Positions 1 through 8,231 of a stretch of 64,000 bases of DNA are shown here, in pieces (the first letter of the stretch is position 1; each line of letters begins with the position of its first letter). Source of the DNA: JAZKID01 sp965247525 (lineage in GTDB: Bacteria > Pseudomonadota > Alphaproteobacteria > Rhizobiales > UBA4765); the NCBI GenBank assembly GCA_965247525.1, contig OZ252015.1:1612001-1676000 (forward strand), given 5' to 3'. The notes beneath the pieces are model-generated. The model searched no databases. It worked only from the letters and a program-made list of their open reading frames with translations, and was not told where the DNA came from. The position numbers and the translations under genes were made by a program.

Positions 1-77
1 GCCGCGCATTCTGCCAACCGTATTTTTAATTTTTACGTACAAACATTTGAAATGTCTTATCTGGAGCCCGTATCATA

Positions 78-2648
78 GTGGTTGCTGCACAACGAGAAAC
101 GCTTTCGCCGCAGGATCCTGTTGATCTGACAAATTGCGAACGCGAACCTATCCATCTTTTGGGTAAGATCCAGCCTGTCGGGTTTCTGGTTGCGGTGTCA
201 TCGGACTGGATTGTTCAGTTTGTGTCGCAAAACATCGCGGAGTTTGTCGGCAGCAGCGCCGATGCCATTTTGGGCCTGCCTTTGTCGCAACTGTTTTGCG
301 AGGCTTCGCTTGTGAGGTTTCGCGCCTCCCTCCGCCTTCTTAACAATAACAATGATCTTGAGCGCATTTTCAATGTGCAGGTGAGCGCGGATGGGCCGGA
401 ATTCGACGTCACACTGACGCTCAACCAAGGCCGCGTTCTTATTGAATGTGAGCCATCAACGCCAGCTGATGTGGCAACGCGCGATGCCTCGGTGCGCGTT
501 ATCATCAGCCGTTTAAATGCGGCACCCGATGTCAACACGCTATGCCATACGGCAGCGCGCATGGTCAAAATGATGACCGGGTTTGACCGCGTCATGATTT
601 ACAGATTTCTTCACGACGATTCAGGTGAAGTCGTTGCGGAAGCAAAGCAAGACACGTTGGAGAGTTTTCAGGACCTGCGCTATCCGGCGAGCGACATTCC
701 AAAGCAGGCGCGAGAGCTTTACAAAAAAAACCTCATTCGTATTATTGCCGACGTCAATGGTCAAACGGTTCCTATCGTTCCGCAAAAAGACCCGCACGGG
801 CAGATACTTGATCTTTCAACAAGCGTTCTGCGCTCGGTTTCACCCATCCATATCGAATATTTAAAAAACATGGGCGTTGGCGCATCCATGTCAGTGTCAA
901 TTCTTCTCAATGGCGAGTTGTGGGGGCTTGTTGCCTGCCACCATATGACGGCGATCAAGCTTAATGTGCATCAGCGGGTCATGGCCGAACTTGTCGGGCA
1001 AATGCTGTCGCTGGCACTGGAAAGCCGCGAGCGGCGCGAGGATCTTGAAGATACTGAAAAAGCGCAAAAGTTTCATGAGCATATTATGCGGACGGTGGCA
1101 TCGTCACAAAACCCGCTGACATCATTGACGCAAGGCATTGAAGAAATGCGGGTGCTGTTAAAAGCTGATGGTGCCGCTCTTTACATTGATGGCGACCTGC
1201 AGCTTTTTGAAAAAACACCATCGCCGGATGAGTTTAAAGATCTTGTTCGGTTTCTGAACCGCACGGCTTCTGCAACTGTCTTTCACACCTACCAGATTGA
1301 AAATATTTATGAACCTGGGCGGGATTTTACCTCGCGTGCCGCCGGGCTGCTGGCCATTCCAGTGTCGCGTCGGCCGCGTGATTATCTTGTCTTCTTTCGC
1401 GAGGAGATTGCCAAATCCGTCAAATGGGCTGGAAATCCTGAAAAAGCGGTAACTTACGGGCCCAATGGCGCGCGCCTTACGCCTCGTAAAAGTTTCGAGA
1501 CGTGGCAGCAAACGGTACAAGGCCAATCAGAGCCGTGGTCGCGCAATGAAATCAGGCTTGCCGAATCTTTGCGCCATACTTTGCTTGAAGTTGTTTTGAG
1601 GCAGACAGACTTTCTCGAAAAAGAAAGAAAAGCCGCGCAGGAAAAGCAAGAGCTTCTCATTGCTGAGTTGAACCACCGCGTTCGCAATATTTTGTCGCTT
1701 ATTCGCGGATTGATCAGCCAGAGCCAAAATGAGCAAAAATCAACCGAAGATTTTGTCGACACGCTTGATGATCGTATTCGCGCACTCGCGCGCGCGCATG
1801 ACCAGATTACAAAACAAAACTGGTCGCCAGGCTCCGTGATCGAGTTGATTAATATGGAAACAGAAGCTTACCTTGGCGATAAGGCCGACAAGGTGCGAAT
1901 AACGGGTGAAGACTTTTTGTTGCAGCCTGAGGCATTTTCAACATTGGCCTTGGTGATCCATGAGCTAACGACAAACTCGGCCAAATATGGTGCCTTGTCG
2001 GATTTTTCCGGCATTGTTGAAATTTCTCTTTCGGGCGACGGCGACAATAATTTTATTTTGAATTGGAAAGAGCGAAACGGCCCTCCGGTAAAGCCGCCAA
2101 CGCGCCGCGGCTTTGGCAGCACAATTATCGAGCGCTCGATTCCACATGGATTAAAAGGCGAAAGCGACATTCACTACGCGCTGGGTGGTGTTGAAGCTAA
2201 ACTGCTTATTCCAGCAAAGCAGGTGGCAGAGCGTCAAAAGCCGATGGTAAAGGTTGCGAGCATAAAGCCAAAAGAAGTTTCAGCCAGTTTACGTCTCAGC
2301 GGCGAAGTGCTTCTTGTTGAAGACAATCTCATAATTGCTCTTGATACGGAAGCCATGGTTGAAACACTTGGGGCTGCAAAAGTTTATACGGCAAGCAATA
2401 TCAAGGAAGCGAAGGATTTTATTGAACAGAAAAATTTAAGTTTTGCGTTTCTTGATATTAACCTTGGCGACACAACAAGTTTCTCAATTGCCGAAACGCT
2501 AATCAGCAAAAACGTGCCTTTTATCTTTACGTCAGGCTACGGAGATGACACGTCCATTCCTGAAAACCTGCGACATGTTCCGCGCGTCTCTAAACCTTTC
2601 GACATACACACGCTTCGCACTGGCATGAGCGCCACCAAAGCGCTTTAA
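78..2648 (+). CDS. Bacteriophytochrome hybrid histidine kinase (PAS-GAF-PHY-HWE kinase-receiver)
   Basis: Predicted cytosolic red/far-red light sensor of 856 residues. In order it shows a PAS region whose Cys20, in NCEREPIH, is the usual biliverdin attachment site; a GAF domain with the diagnostic PASDIP motif (about 203-208); a PHY domain with the tongue motif PRKSF (about 469-473); an HWE-type kinase with LNHRVRN (His533), N box HELTTNS and WKE signature (about 663-665); and a C-terminal receiver with Asp793 in LDINLGD. The common IQPHG near residue 31 reads IQPVG. The start is GTG with GGAG 11 bases upstream. HWE kinases often feed the PhyR general stress pathway, and phyR/nepR lie about 4.5 kb away, so a light input to that pathway is a reasonable inference. 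No heme oxygenase gene is in view. Confidence 0.93.
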   Translation: MVAAQRETLSPQDPVDLTNCEREPIHLLGKIQPVGFLVAVSSDWIVQFVSQNIAEFVGSSADAILGLPLSQLFCEASLVRFRASLRLLNNNNDLERIFNVQVSADGPEFDVTLTLNQGRVLIECEPSTPADVATRDASVRVIISRLNAAPDVNTLCHTAARMVKMMTGFDRVMIYRFLHDDSGEVVAEAKQDTLESFQDLRYPASDIPKQARELYKKNLIRIIADVNGQTVPIVPQKDPHGQILDLSTSVLRSVSPIHIEYLKNMGVGASMSVSILLNGELWGLVACHHMTAIKLNVHQRVMAELVGQMLSLALESRERREDLEDTEKAQKFHEHIMRTVASSQNPLTSLTQGIEEMRVLLKADGAALYIDGDLQLFEKTPSPDEFKDLVRFLNRTASATVFHTYQIENIYEPGRDFTSRAAGLLAIPVSRRPRDYLVFFREEIAKSVKWAGNPEKAVTYGPNGARLTPRKSFETWQQTVQGQSEPWSRNEIRLAESLRHTLLEVVLRQTDFLEKERKAAQEKQELLIAELNHRVRNILSLIRGLISQSQNEQKSTEDFVDTLDDRIRALARAHDQITKQNWSPGSVIELINMETEAYLGDKADKVRITGEDFLLQPEAFSTLALVIHELTTNSAKYGALSDFSGIVEISLSGDGDNNFILNWKERNGPPVKPPTRRGFGSTIIERSIPHGLKGESDIHYALGGVEAKLLIPAKQVAERQKPMVKVASIKPKEVSASLRLSGEVLLVEDNLIIALDTEAMVETLGAAKVYTASNIKEAKDFIEQKNLSFAFLDINLGDTTSFSIAETLISKNVPFIFTSGYGDDTSIPENLRHVPRVSKPFDIHTLRTGMSATKAL

Positions 2649-2650
2649 AA

Positions 2651-2674
2651 AAACAGCTCCAAAAGGAGCTGTTT
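2651..2674 (-). terminator. Hairpin terminator between the phytochrome and a small membrane gene
   Basis: A perfect 10-bp stem (AAACAGCTCC pairing with GGAGCTGTTT) has a 4-base loop. Read on the minus strand it runs into a T-rich tract, so it best ends the 25-residue gene. It lies just after the phytochrome stop codon and may work in both directions. Confidence 0.75.
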
Positions 2675-2680
2675 GAAGGG

Positions 2681-2758
2681 CTAAATAACCTTGAAAAGAT
2701 AAAGAAGAATAATAATCGGGATTGGCAGTCCTAAAAACCATAACAAAATACCGCGCAT
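2681..2758 (-). CDS. 25-residue single-span membrane protein
   Basis: A very short gene encoding MRGILLWFLGLPIPIIILLY followed by LFKVI. Almost the whole peptide is one hydrophobic segment with the double proline LPIP in its centre. Its reality is supported by a strong ribosome site AGGAGG nine bases before ATG, a hairpin terminator immediately downstream, and a GGAAC-N16-AGTT promoter-like sequence upstream. I recall similar tiny proteins in rhizobial genomes, usually annotated hypothetical; no function is known to me. A general stress response membrane peptide is the inference. Confidence 0.7.
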   Translation of the reverse strand: MRGILLWFLGLPIPIIILLYLFKVI

Positions 2759-2790
2759 ATGACTTTTCCTCCTGTTTAAGATGTATTTTA

Positions 2791-2815
2791 AACTTTGGGA
2801 CGGCATCTATGTTCC
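2791..2815 (-). promoter_or_regulatory. Candidate EcfG-type (general stress) promoter of the 25-residue gene
   Basis: On the minus strand GGAAC is followed after 16 bases by AGTT, fitting GGAAC-N18/19-TT, the published EcfG/RpoE2 pattern. The expected transcript start is about 25 bases before the ATG, which suits the gene spacing. Confidence 0.6.
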
Positions 2816-2827
2816 AGCAAAGTTTTT

Positions 2828-3742
2828 TTATCCCGTTTTAAATTCTGTGTTAGGCCGCAACACTTTTAGAGATTTGGGCAAGATTTTAAAATTTAGGATT
2901 TTTGGCAAATCTTGCATTTCGCCATCAATAATCATCTTTATTTGCCGCATTCTTTTGGTTTTGATTTTCAGCGTCAATGACTGGCCTTTAAGAACCTGTA
3001 TGTCGCGGTTCGATTGCCAACGACCGAGAAGAATATCAACACCAAGGCGGAAAAAATCATAGGGCGACCGCGAGGTGCAGACATAAACACCCAAAAGCCC
3101 TTCATCGAGACGATCGGCATAGGGAAGGTGTCCCTCCCCAAACAGATTGTTGGAAACTGAAATGGCAGGTGTTTCGCTTAGTAGCGTCCGACCATCAAGT
3201 TCAAGCTCGGCGCACAACCTTGGAGGATTGGAAAAAGCAAAAAGAGCGGCGCGAAAACTGGCATAAATTTTTTGAAGTTTGGAATGATGTGCCATGGTTT
3301 TACGTTTTTTGACCAGTTTTGCATGGAGGCCAATGCTAAAATTCAAAATGAAAACCTGATCGTTGAGCATCGCTGTATCGATGGCTTTTATTGACCCTTT
3401 TGCCAGTGCCTCTGCAGCATTTTCCAGTTCTTGATTTAGTCCAAGACTGCGTGCAAAAAGATTCATTGTGCCCCCTGGCAAAACACCAAGCGCCATTGAT
3501 GAACCTACAAGCTTAGCGGCCGCTGATGAAATTGTACCGTCACCACCCGCAGCGACAAGAACATCATAATCCTGTTTAGAGGCCGCAATAAGAGCGTTAT
3601 CCATGTCCTTTCCGCTAACAGTCTGACATGTTGTGGTGTGGCCGTGTGCTTCAAATCGCGACGCAATCCTTCGCGCAATATCAGCGCTGTCAGCTGTTTT
3701 GAGGCTGCCGCCATCGCAATTTAAAATGCAGTGAACGCGCAT
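2828..3742 (-). CDS. Diacylglycerol/lipid kinase family protein (YegS/DagK-like)
   Basis: Predicted ATP-dependent lipid kinase acting at the inner membrane face. It has the DAGK catalytic-domain hallmarks GGDGT (residues 66-70) and PGGTMN (89-94), then a beta-rich C-terminal domain with LFGEGHLPYADRLDEGLL as in YegS/BmrU-like proteins. Starting at ATG 3742 gives 304 residues, normal for the family. An upstream in-frame TTG at 3781 would add 13 residues but no ribosome site supports it. It lies downstream of the UdgX gene on the same strand with a gap of about 70 bases, so it may share its transcript. The lipid substrate cannot be told from sequence. Confidence 0.85.
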   Translation of the reverse strand: MRVHCILNCDGGSLKTADSADIARRIASRFEAHGHTTTCQTVSGKDMDNALIAASKQDYDVLVAAGGDGTISSAAAKLVGSSMALGVLPGGTMNLFARSLGLNQELENAAEALAKGSIKAIDTAMLNDQVFILNFSIGLHAKLVKKRKTMAHHSKLQKIYASFRAALFAFSNPPRLCAELELDGRTLLSETPAISVSNNLFGEGHLPYADRLDEGLLGVYVCTSRSPYDFFRLGVDILLGRWQSNRDIQVLKGQSLTLKIKTKRMRQIKMIIDGEMQDLPKILNFKILPKSLKVLRPNTEFKTG

Positions 3743-3812
3743 GAGATCAGATAGCTGAAAAACATCAATTGAGTCTGGCAAAAAAATAAGGCCATGAAAA
3801 GACCCGATAAGT

Positions 3813-5276
3813 TTAAGCAGCCTGTAATTTTAAAATATTATGATCTGCTGTCCGGACAAAAGAATGTGCTTTTCGAAGATCTTCGACAAATCGCTTTTGT
3901 TGCTCTTCTTTTCCAACAGGCAGGCGCAGCAGATAAGAAGGGTGAACCGTCATCATCAATGGCGTTTCGTCTTCAAGTTTAAAAAAAGTGCCGCGGGTTT
4001 TTAAAACCTTTTGTGCTTTGCCAGTTATAGAAAGTGCCGCTGTAGCGCCAAGTGTTACAATAAGCTTAGGTTTGACGAAAGCGCGTTCTAAATTGACCCA
4101 GAAACGACAGGCATCGACCTCTGCTTTATTCGGTGAGCGATGAAGCCTTAACTTGCCTTTTGGCTCGTATTTGAAATGTTTTACGGCATTGGTAATATAA
4201 ACGGATTTACGATCAATCCCTGCTTCGCTCAAACAAATATTAAACAACTGCCCGGCAGGGCCGACAAAGTTTCGCCCTGCCAAATCTTCCTTATCGCCTG
4301 GCTGTTCGCCGACAAAAAGAATGTCTGCATCAGGATTGCCTTCGCCAAAAATGGTTTGTGTCGCATGACAATAAAGATCGCAGCGTTGGCAATGTGCACT
4401 TTCAGCTTTTGCCGTTTGAAGCGATGAAATATCAACGCCTGATGCTATGTTTTTTTGCAAATGAGTTTTCCATTTATGAGATTTGGAAGAGGGTGTCGAT
4501 GCTGGTGCATCCACCATTTCTTCCAAATGGCGCGAGGCCTGTTTGATAAGATCTGGAATAAGACGGGCTTCGGGTAAGTTGGCCCAATATTTTTTTGGCA
4601 TCTCGCTTTGCATGGCCTTTATTTTCAAACGCGCTGGGTTGAATATATTGGCATAATAGGTTTGCCACAAAGCTTCGTTGTTATCGCTGACATCAAATTG
4701 AGGTTTGGGCGCGCCCGCAGAAAAGGCAAGTTTTTTAAGATCCCAAGACATTGTGCAATAAGGCGTCATTATCATAAAGTTCATTGTGCTGAAGCGCCGC
4801 ATAAAAAATGGCGCTGTGCGTTCGACAATAAAATGCTCCGGTTCAAACCATGCGACATAAGTCTCATTTTTCTCAAAGGAAGATATTTGGTGAAAGCGCA
4901 CAAATGCTTTCATCTTATGACTGTCGCGACGGACGCTTTTTGCAAAACGCTGAAGCATCAAAACATCTTTATCGGAAGCAATTTTCAAAAGGGTTCGCTC
5001 TGACTGTAGTCGCCATAAAAGACGATAAAGCAGGCCAAAGCGACGCGGGTCTGAATGACAAATGACAATTTGCGCAAGCTCAAGAAATTCGGCGGGAACA
5101 GACACTGGTCTCGTCTGCTCAATTAAAGAGCTGTTGATGTCGACAATAAAATCAGGGTTGGAATCTTCGGCTAGCCAGTGAACAAACGACGGATCAATAC
5201 CTTGCTGGCACAAGTCACGTGCATGACTGCGCCATTCATCAAAGTCATTCATGCTTTTAAGCCGTATAACTGTCAT
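3813..5276 (-). CDS. UdgX-family uracil-DNA glycosylase fused to a DUF4130/TIGR03915-type domain
   Basis: DNA-repair protein of 487 residues. The N-terminal half (about 1-260) matches the probable DNA metabolism domain DUF4130. The C-terminal half is a family-4-like uracil-DNA glycosylase: Cys296, Cys299 and Cys390 are candidate iron-sulfur ligands, GEQPGDKEDLAG (323-334) is the active-site loop and HPSYLLR (445-451) the second motif. KLRLH (375-379) corresponds to the extra UdgX loop, and His379 would be the residue that links covalently to the abasic site. Its start overlaps the stop of the upstream radical SAM gene by 4 bases (ATGA), so the two are translationally coupled. This pair is a known conserved linkage; what it repairs is not well settled. 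Confidence 0.9.
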   Translation of the reverse strand: MTVIRLKSMNDFDEWRSHARDLCQQGIDPSFVHWLAEDSNPDFIVDINSSLIEQTRPVSVPAEFLELAQIVICHSDPRRFGLLYRLLWRLQSERTLLKIASDKDVLMLQRFAKSVRRDSHKMKAFVRFHQISSFEKNETYVAWFEPEHFIVERTAPFFMRRFSTMNFMIMTPYCTMSWDLKKLAFSAGAPKPQFDVSDNNEALWQTYYANIFNPARLKIKAMQSEMPKKYWANLPEARLIPDLIKQASRHLEEMVDAPASTPSSKSHKWKTHLQKNIASGVDISSLQTAKAESAHCQRCDLYCHATQTIFGEGNPDADILFVGEQPGDKEDLAGRNFVGPAGQLFNICLSEAGIDRKSVYITNAVKHFKYEPKGKLRLHRSPNKAEVDACRFWVNLERAFVKPKLIVTLGATAALSITGKAQKVLKTRGTFFKLEDETPLMMTVHPSYLLRLPVGKEEQQKRFVEDLRKAHSFVRTADHNILKLQAA

Positions 5277-6511
5277 GCCAGCAGTTCCAGCTGCGCCGGC
5301 TTGGGTTTGAAACGGTCTACAAGATAAGGGTCATCAATCAACCCATGCGGCGACCAGTCATCCGTTTTGACGAATGGACGTATTTTTTTGAATGAAACGC
5401 AAAGGCGTGAAACGTCGTCGATACGAAGACGGCGGTGACGCCGCTGCTTAAGAAGCGCATTCACCGATTTTGCTCCAAGCCCGGGAATGCGCAGCAACAT
5501 TTCACGCTCTGCCATATTCACGTCAACAGGAAAGAATGAGCGATTTTTTAAAGCCCATGACAATTTCGGGTCGATTTCAAGATCAAGCATGCCACTGCTG
5601 CCGGGCGGAGCAATTTCATCAACCGTAAAATTGTAAAAGCGTAGAAGCCAGTCTGCCTGATAGAGACGATGCTCCCGCATCAAAGGCGGCTTAATCAGGG
5701 GAAGTTTTAGCGATGCATCAGGTATCGGGCTGAAAGCCGAATAGTAAACGCGTTTCAAATTATAGCTGCTGTAAAGCCGTGTGCTGCCATGCAAAATATT
5801 TCGATCATTGCAGTTGTCCGCACCAATAATCAGCTGCGTGCTTTGACCCGCAGGAGCAAAAAGCTTTTTCTTTTTTGTTTGTAACGAAGGCTCGCTGTTT
5901 TCATCAATTTTCAAACGCAGGCGCGCCATTGCCTTTCGAATTTCGTCAGGATTCTTTTCCGGTGCAAAATTTCGAACGCTTTGATCAGTCGGTAACTCAA
6001 CGTTTATCGAAAGCCTGTCTGCGTAAAGGCCAGCCTCTTCGATGAGGGCAGGCGACGCATCCGGAATTGTTTTCAAGTGGATGTAGCCACGGAACTGATG
6101 GGTCATCCGCAATTCACGCGCGATGCGAACCATGTCTTCCATCGTCTGATCAGGTGAGCGAATTATGCCCGATGACAGAAAAAGCCCTTCAATATAATTT
6201 CTTTTGTAGAAATCGAGTGTCAACTTCACAACTTCATCAACAGAAAATCTGGCGCGTTTAACATTGCTGGACGCCCTATTGATGCAATAAGCGCAATCAA
6301 AAATACAAAAATTCGTCATCAGAATTTTAAGCAGCGAGATACACCGCCCGTCAGGTGCATAGGAATGGCAAATGCCGTTTCCTTCGGTCGAGCCTAAACC
6401 TTGCTTGCCAAGCGAATTGCGTTTTGTCGTGCCACTGGAGGCGCAAGACGCATCATATTTTGCAGCATCAGAAAGTATTTCAAGCTTTTGTTGAATTGTG
6501 TGGCGAGTCAT
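5273..6511 (-). CDS. Putative DNA modification/repair radical SAM protein (UDG-linked, TIGR03916-like)
   Basis: Predicted radical SAM enzyme of 412 residues. The iron-sulfur motif CX3CX2C is present as CIFDCAYC (Cys69, Cys73, Cys76). Toward the C terminus a helix-hairpin-helix, LLRIPGLGAKSVNALLKQRR, suggests DNA binding. Coupling to the UdgX gene through a 4-base overlap matches the known rSAM-UDG pair. I start at ATG 6511 (MTRHTIQQ). An in-frame start at 6565 would place the first codons inside a terminator hairpin and is rejected. The chemistry is not established; modification or reversal of a damaged base is the inference from family naming. Confidence 0.87.
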   Translation of the reverse strand: MTRHTIQQKLEILSDAAKYDASCASSGTTKRNSLGKQGLGSTEGNGICHSYAPDGRCISLLKILMTNFCIFDCAYCINRASSNVKRARFSVDEVVKLTLDFYKRNYIEGLFLSSGIIRSPDQTMEDMVRIARELRMTHQFRGYIHLKTIPDASPALIEEAGLYADRLSINVELPTDQSVRNFAPEKNPDEIRKAMARLRLKIDENSEPSLQTKKKKLFAPAGQSTQLIIGADNCNDRNILHGSTRLYSSYNLKRVYYSAFSPIPDASLKLPLIKPPLMREHRLYQADWLLRFYNFTVDEIAPPGSSGMLDLEIDPKLSWALKNRSFFPVDVNMAEREMLLRIPGLGAKSVNALLKQRRHRRLRIDDVSRLCVSFKKIRPFVKTDDWSPHGLIDDPYLVDRFKPKPAQLELLA

Positions 6512-6546
6512 TCGTTCACTATATGTTCTTTTTTTAAAAAGGCAAC

Positions 6547-6583
6547 AAAAAGCCGCTCTGCGCAAATGCGAAAGCGGCTTTTT
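6547..6583 (-). terminator. Terminator downstream of the DUF3309 gene
   Basis: An 11-bp stem (AAAAAGCCGCT with AGCGGCTTTTT) carries a smaller inner CGCA/TGCG pairing. T-runs flank it, so it can end transcription of the 52-residue gene on the minus strand before the radical SAM gene. Confidence 0.75.
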
Positions 6584-6591
6584 ATTTTAAT

Positions 6592-6750
6592 TTAGATGCG
6601 GCCTGTAAGAACCAGAATTAGCAAAATCACAAGAAGCACACCAACAATGCCAGAAGGGCCGTAGCCCCAGCCACGTGCGTGCGGCCATGCAGGCACGGCG
6701 CCTACTAAAGCAAGAATAAGAATAATGATAAGAATGGTACCAAGTGTCAT
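6592..6750 (-). CDS. DUF3309 small membrane protein
   Basis: A 52-residue protein with two hydrophobic segments (about 2-18 and 34-49) separated by the family motif PAWPHARGWGYGPSG, which is diagnostic of DUF3309. It starts at ATG 6750 with GGAG ten bases upstream. A GGAAC-N16-TGTT sequence 30-54 bases upstream suggests control by the general stress sigma factor. The family is common in alphaproteobacteria and has no assigned function. Confidence 0.88.
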   Translation of the reverse strand: MTLGTILIIILILALVGAVPAWPHARGWGYGPSGIVGVLLVILLILVLTGRI

Positions 6751-6779
6751 GACTACATATCTCCAATTGTCAGTTACCC

Positions 6780-6804
6780 AACATGCAGATGTAAATCTTG
6801 TTCC
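6780..6804 (-). promoter_or_regulatory. Candidate EcfG-type promoter of the DUF3309 gene
   Basis: Minus-strand GGAAC and TGTT are separated by 16 bases, fitting GGAAC-N18/19-TT. The distance to the start codon (about 30 bases from the -10) is suitable. Confidence 0.65.
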
Positions 6805-6828
6805 GATATGCGCAACGAGCTTATAAAA

Positions 6829-6854
6829 AAAGCGGGGTACAATGACCCCGCTTT
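6829..6854 (-). terminator. Terminator downstream of the DUF1328 gene
   Basis: AAAGCGGGGT pairs with ACCCCGCTTT around a 6-base loop. On the minus strand the stem is followed by a run of T, typical of an intrinsic terminator. Confidence 0.85.
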
Positions 6855-6872
6855 CACTCTAAATGTTTAAAA

Positions 6873-7043
6873 TCAGGCACGGCCGCGGCGCATCAAGCCA
6901 ATGATCAGCGAGATGATCAAAAACGCGACGAAGATGTAGAACAGAAACTGGGCAATTCCTGCAGAAGCCCCGGCAATACCGCCGAAACCAAGAGCGCCAG
7001 CAATAAGAGCGATGACGAGAAAAACGACTGCGTAATATAACAT
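6873..7043 (-). CDS. DUF1328 (YtjA-like) small membrane protein
   Basis: A 56-residue protein with two membrane segments. The glycine-rich stretch ALGFGGIAGASAGIAQ between them is the hallmark of DUF1328. The ribosome site GGAG sits a few bases before ATG 7043. The upstream promoter-like sequence is an exact match to GGAAC-N17-CGTT, so this is one of the best candidates for direct general stress control. The family is widespread and of unknown function, and is often stress induced in rhizobia. Confidence 0.9.
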   Translation of the reverse strand: MLYYAVVFLVIALIAGALGFGGIAGASAGIAQFLFYIFVAFLIISLIIGLMRRGRA

Positions 7044-7070
7044 ATTGATCTCCTTCTATGATGAGAAGAC

Positions 7071-7096
7071 AACGTCACCGCACTCTTGAAGGTTCC
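7071..7096 (-). promoter_or_regulatory. EcfG-type promoter of the DUF1328 gene
   Basis: An exact GGAAC-N17-CGTT on the minus strand. It lies between the phyR stop codon and the DUF1328 start, with a leader of about 20 bases. Confidence 0.8.
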
Positions 7097-7102
7097 GAAA
7101 AC

Positions 7103-7897
7103 TTATGCTGCAAGTCTTGCATCTTGATCAAAAAACAGCGCCTGGCTTATTAATGCTTTTACCATGTCGGGGTTGAATGGTTTTGTCACCAAAAACGCGG
7201 GTTCAGGGCGTTCGCCCGTCAAAAGCCGTTCCGGAAAAGCGGTAATAAAAATAACTGGAATAGGTGCCATGCTCAAAATTTCATTGACGGCCTCAACGCC
7301 TGAGCTTCCGTCAGCAAGCTGAATATCCGCCAAAACCATTTTCGGATTTTTGGCGTTGTACATTTCGACAGCTTCTTTGTGCGTGCGTGCCGTGCCGACA
7401 ACATTGTGGCCAAGGCTTGTGACCATGTGCTCCAAGTCCATCGCAATCATCGGTTCGTCTTCAATGATCATGATGTCTGTGTGCACTTGCTCGGAAATTT
7501 CTTTCGATGCTTTTTCAATCAGTTTAGAAAAAGCGTTAGCATCCACGCCCAAAATCTCAGCGGCTTGCTCTGTGTTAAAATCTTCGATCGTGACGAGAAG
7601 AAACGCCTGACGCGCGTCGGGTGTAATGGCGCGCAGGTTGGCAGCAGCATGTCTTTCCCATGCATACATTTGTTCAGGTTCTGGAATTTCCAAATTCAGC
7701 TTGTCAAAGAGCTGGGTGAACACTTTATAAAGTGCAACCTTGTCATCGCTCACTTTCGGAAAAAGTGAAATATCAGCCACGAGCGCTTCAAGCAAAGCGA
7801 CAACGTAAGAATCGCCGCTGGACTGCGAACCGCTAATTGCGCGTGCATAGCGGCGAAGAAAAGGAAGATGAGGCGCGATACGAGACGAAAGTGACAT
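7103..7897 (-). CDS. phyR: PhyR, anti-anti-sigma response regulator of the general stress response
   Basis: Cytosolic regulator of 264 residues. Residues 1-130 form an EcfG-like sigma-mimic domain; residues about 141-255 form a receiver with the acidic pocket IIEDEP, phospho-acceptor Asp191 in VLADIQLADG, and the PhyR-type FITAFPERLLTGERPEP stretch before the conserved Lys of TKPF. In this family phosphorylation exposes the sigma-like domain, which then sequesters NepR and frees EcfG. It is divergent from nepR with about 134 bases between, the classical arrangement. I see no GGAAC promoter directly in front of it. Confidence 0.97.
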   Translation of the reverse strand: MSLSSRIAPHLPFLRRYARAISGSQSSGDSYVVALLEALVADISLFPKVSDDKVALYKVFTQLFDKLNLEIPEPEQMYAWERHAAANLRAITPDARQAFLLVTIEDFNTEQAAEILGVDANAFSKLIEKASKEISEQVHTDIMIIEDEPMIAMDLEHMVTSLGHNVVGTARTHKEAVEMYNAKNPKMVLADIQLADGSSGVEAVNEILSMAPIPVIFITAFPERLLTGERPEPAFLVTKPFNPDMVKALISQALFFDQDARLAA

Positions 7898-7972
7898 GTC
7901 AATTTCCCAATTTGTCGTGATAAATCTTCTTTAACTATAAAACCTTTATTCACGCAAATCGTATTTTCACGA

Positions 7973-7998
7973 GGAACGATATCGTATGCCGCGGCATT
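7973..7998 (+). promoter_or_regulatory. Candidate EcfG-type promoter of nepR
   Basis: GGAAC is followed after 17 bases by CATT, which fits GGAAC-N19-TT but differs from CGTT at one position. NepR genes are commonly autoregulated this way. Confidence 0.5.
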
Positions 7999-8031
7999 GG
8001 TTGATTAAATACATTCGCGTGAAAGTTGAAA

Positions 8032-8211
8032 ATGGACCAAAGTCCTAACAAGTCCTGTCAAAACCCTAGAAGAGTAACAAGGCCTGATTTTGGCTCTAAC
8101 ACTCTGATAGGAGATGCTTTGCGCATAATGTATAATAGAGTTGTTGCAGAAGATGTGCCTGAGAGACTTACCGATCTTCTTCGCGAACTGGAAGACGCCG
8201 AAAGACATTGA
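8032..8211 (+). CDS. nepR: NepR, anti-sigma factor of the general stress response
   Basis: A 59-residue protein that in this family binds and inhibits EcfG sigma factors and is titrated by phosphorylated PhyR. The diagnostic core is IGDALRIMYNRVVAEDVPER followed by LTDLLRELE, matching the two NepR helices. I start at ATG 8032; an in-frame TTG at 8026 is less likely. The gene usually stands directly before ecfG, but here a terminator follows and the next gene is a convergent AI-2E transporter. The sigma partner must therefore be encoded elsewhere. Confidence 0.92.
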   Translation: MDQSPNKSCQNPRRVTRPDFGSNTLIGDALRIMYNRVVAEDVPERLTDLLRELEDAERH

Positions 8212-8231
8212 TATTTGATATTTATTTCTTC

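Noticed and set aside
7898..7972. EcfG-type promoter in front of phyR
   Set aside because: No GGAAC exists on the minus strand in the gap before phyR.
8026..8211. TTG start for nepR two codons upstream
   Set aside because: The ATG at 8032 has better start-codon quality and a suitable purine-rich stretch before it; the difference is only two residues.
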